Position numbers and translations under genes: made by a program. From Planctomycetota bacterium (GTDB lineage: Bacteria > Planctomycetota > B15-G4), in the NCBI GenBank assembly GCA_029259745.1, contig JAJDEO010000069.1, positions 62,001-126,000 of the forward strand: a stretch of DNA of 64,000 nt, read 5' to 3'. Of the stretch, positions 63,632 through 64,000 are shown in pieces (within the stretch, counting starts at the first letter, position 1; every line of letters begins with the position of its first letter). Under the pieces are notes generated by a model that saw only the letters and a list, made by a program, of their open reading frames with translations, had not been told where the DNA came from and made no database searches.

Positions 63632-64000
63632 CTACTGGACGCGTACGCGCAACCAGTCGAGCCGCGTCTCAAAGCCCAGCGGACCACCGTTTGGAACGTC
63701 GTCGTGGCGGATACGGACGACGATCGTGCCACTGAGCGGGTCGATCAGTGAAGCCGTGTTGAGCGGCAGAGATCCGTGCTTCACATCTTCGATCCAATTG
63801 AGGTGGGCCGTTCCCAGCGCAATGGTGATCCAAGAGGGCACGAGGCTTCCGAAGTCCCTCACGTCGACGACGATCGCTGGTAGTGAAGGAGTGCCATCGA
63901 GGTCGCTGACGGCCCCCTCGACGATGAGGCGAATCTCTGTCGCATCCGAGATATCCGGAGCGAGAAGCGTTACCTCCACTTCCGTAGCATGCGAGCCTCC
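63632..64000 (-). CDS. hypothetical protein, 5' end beyond window
   Basis: At least 122 C-terminal residues are coded, and the frame stays open to the window edge (GGSHATEVEVTLLAPDISDATEIRL...). The sequence is beta-rich (IRLIVEGAVSDLDG, GTIVVRIRHDDVPNG, ETRLDWLRVRVQ) and less Arg/Ala-rich than its neighbours. It could be the end of an exported protein. No family is recognised. The GTG at 63979 is a possible internal start, but continuation to the edge is more likely. Confidence 0.6.
   Translation of the reverse strand, partial: GGSHATEVEVTLLAPDISDATEIRLIVEGAVSDLDGTPSLPAIVVDVRDFGSLVPSWITIALGTAHLNWIEDVKHGSLPLNTASLIDPLSGTIVVRIRHDDVPNGGPLGFETRLDWLRVRVQ

Overview
The window is GC-rich chromosomal DNA from a Gram-negative-type bacterium. 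It has an outer-membrane phospholipid-transport lipoprotein domain (MlaA), several lipobox proteins, frequent GTG/TTG starts, tRNA genes with encoded CCA, and no operon order typical of enterics or Firmicutes. PrkA/DUF444/SpoVR genes, IPT/TIG secreted proteins, a histone-H1-like Lys-rich protein and very many glycosyltransferases would fit a Planctomycetota-like or other deep-branching high-GC lineage. This assignment is an inference and weak.

Layout. 0-3 kb: 3' end of tRNA-Ser, tadA, tRNA-Arg(ACG) (the substrate type of TadA), a Lys-rich nucleoid-type protein, a HAD phosphatase. 3-5.5 kb: a sodium:amino-acid symporter with an overlapping MetS-like small subunit and a third small membrane protein. 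5.5-10 kb: the complete prkA-DUF444-spoVR stress operon. 10.6-25.4 kb: two large YfhO-type membrane proteins, a polyprenyl-phosphate-type GT2, a UDP-galactopyranose-mutase-like flavoprotein, two methyltransferases, signal peptidase I, small membrane proteins (one split by an in-frame TAG), an IPT/TIG secreted protein and a lipoprotein. 25.6-34.5 kb: a minus-strand glycosyltransferase operon (GT2, GT4, a GT2-GT4 fusion and a coiled-coil protein) stitched together by 4-nt stop/start overlaps. 34.6-46 kb: M3 peptidase, MlaA-hydrolase fusion, another GT4, proS, a lipoprotein and a LonB-type protease. 46-51.3 kb: a redox block (mercuric-reductase-like flavoprotein, VTT membrane protein, Prx6-type peroxiredoxin, di-heme peroxidase, YtkA-like lipoprotein) flanked by inverted copies of a short repeat. 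51.5-63.4 kb: a polytopic membrane protein and a second glycosyltransferase operon with three GT2, three GT4, an SGNH hydrolase and two PIG-L deacetylases. The right edge cuts a hypothetical gene.

How it works together. Most coding capacity seems devoted to building a surface or secreted glycan: glycosyl transfer (GT2/GT4), deacetylation (PIG-L), possible acyl/ester handling (SGNH), methylation and lipid-linked sugar transfer (polyprenyl GT2 plus YfhO). No flippase, polymerase or nucleotide-sugar synthesis genes are seen, so these must lie elsewhere.

The least expected structures are a family of four 156-160 bp elements with inverted ends and a conserved 27-bp core, and a four-cysteine motif shared by all seven GT4 proteins.
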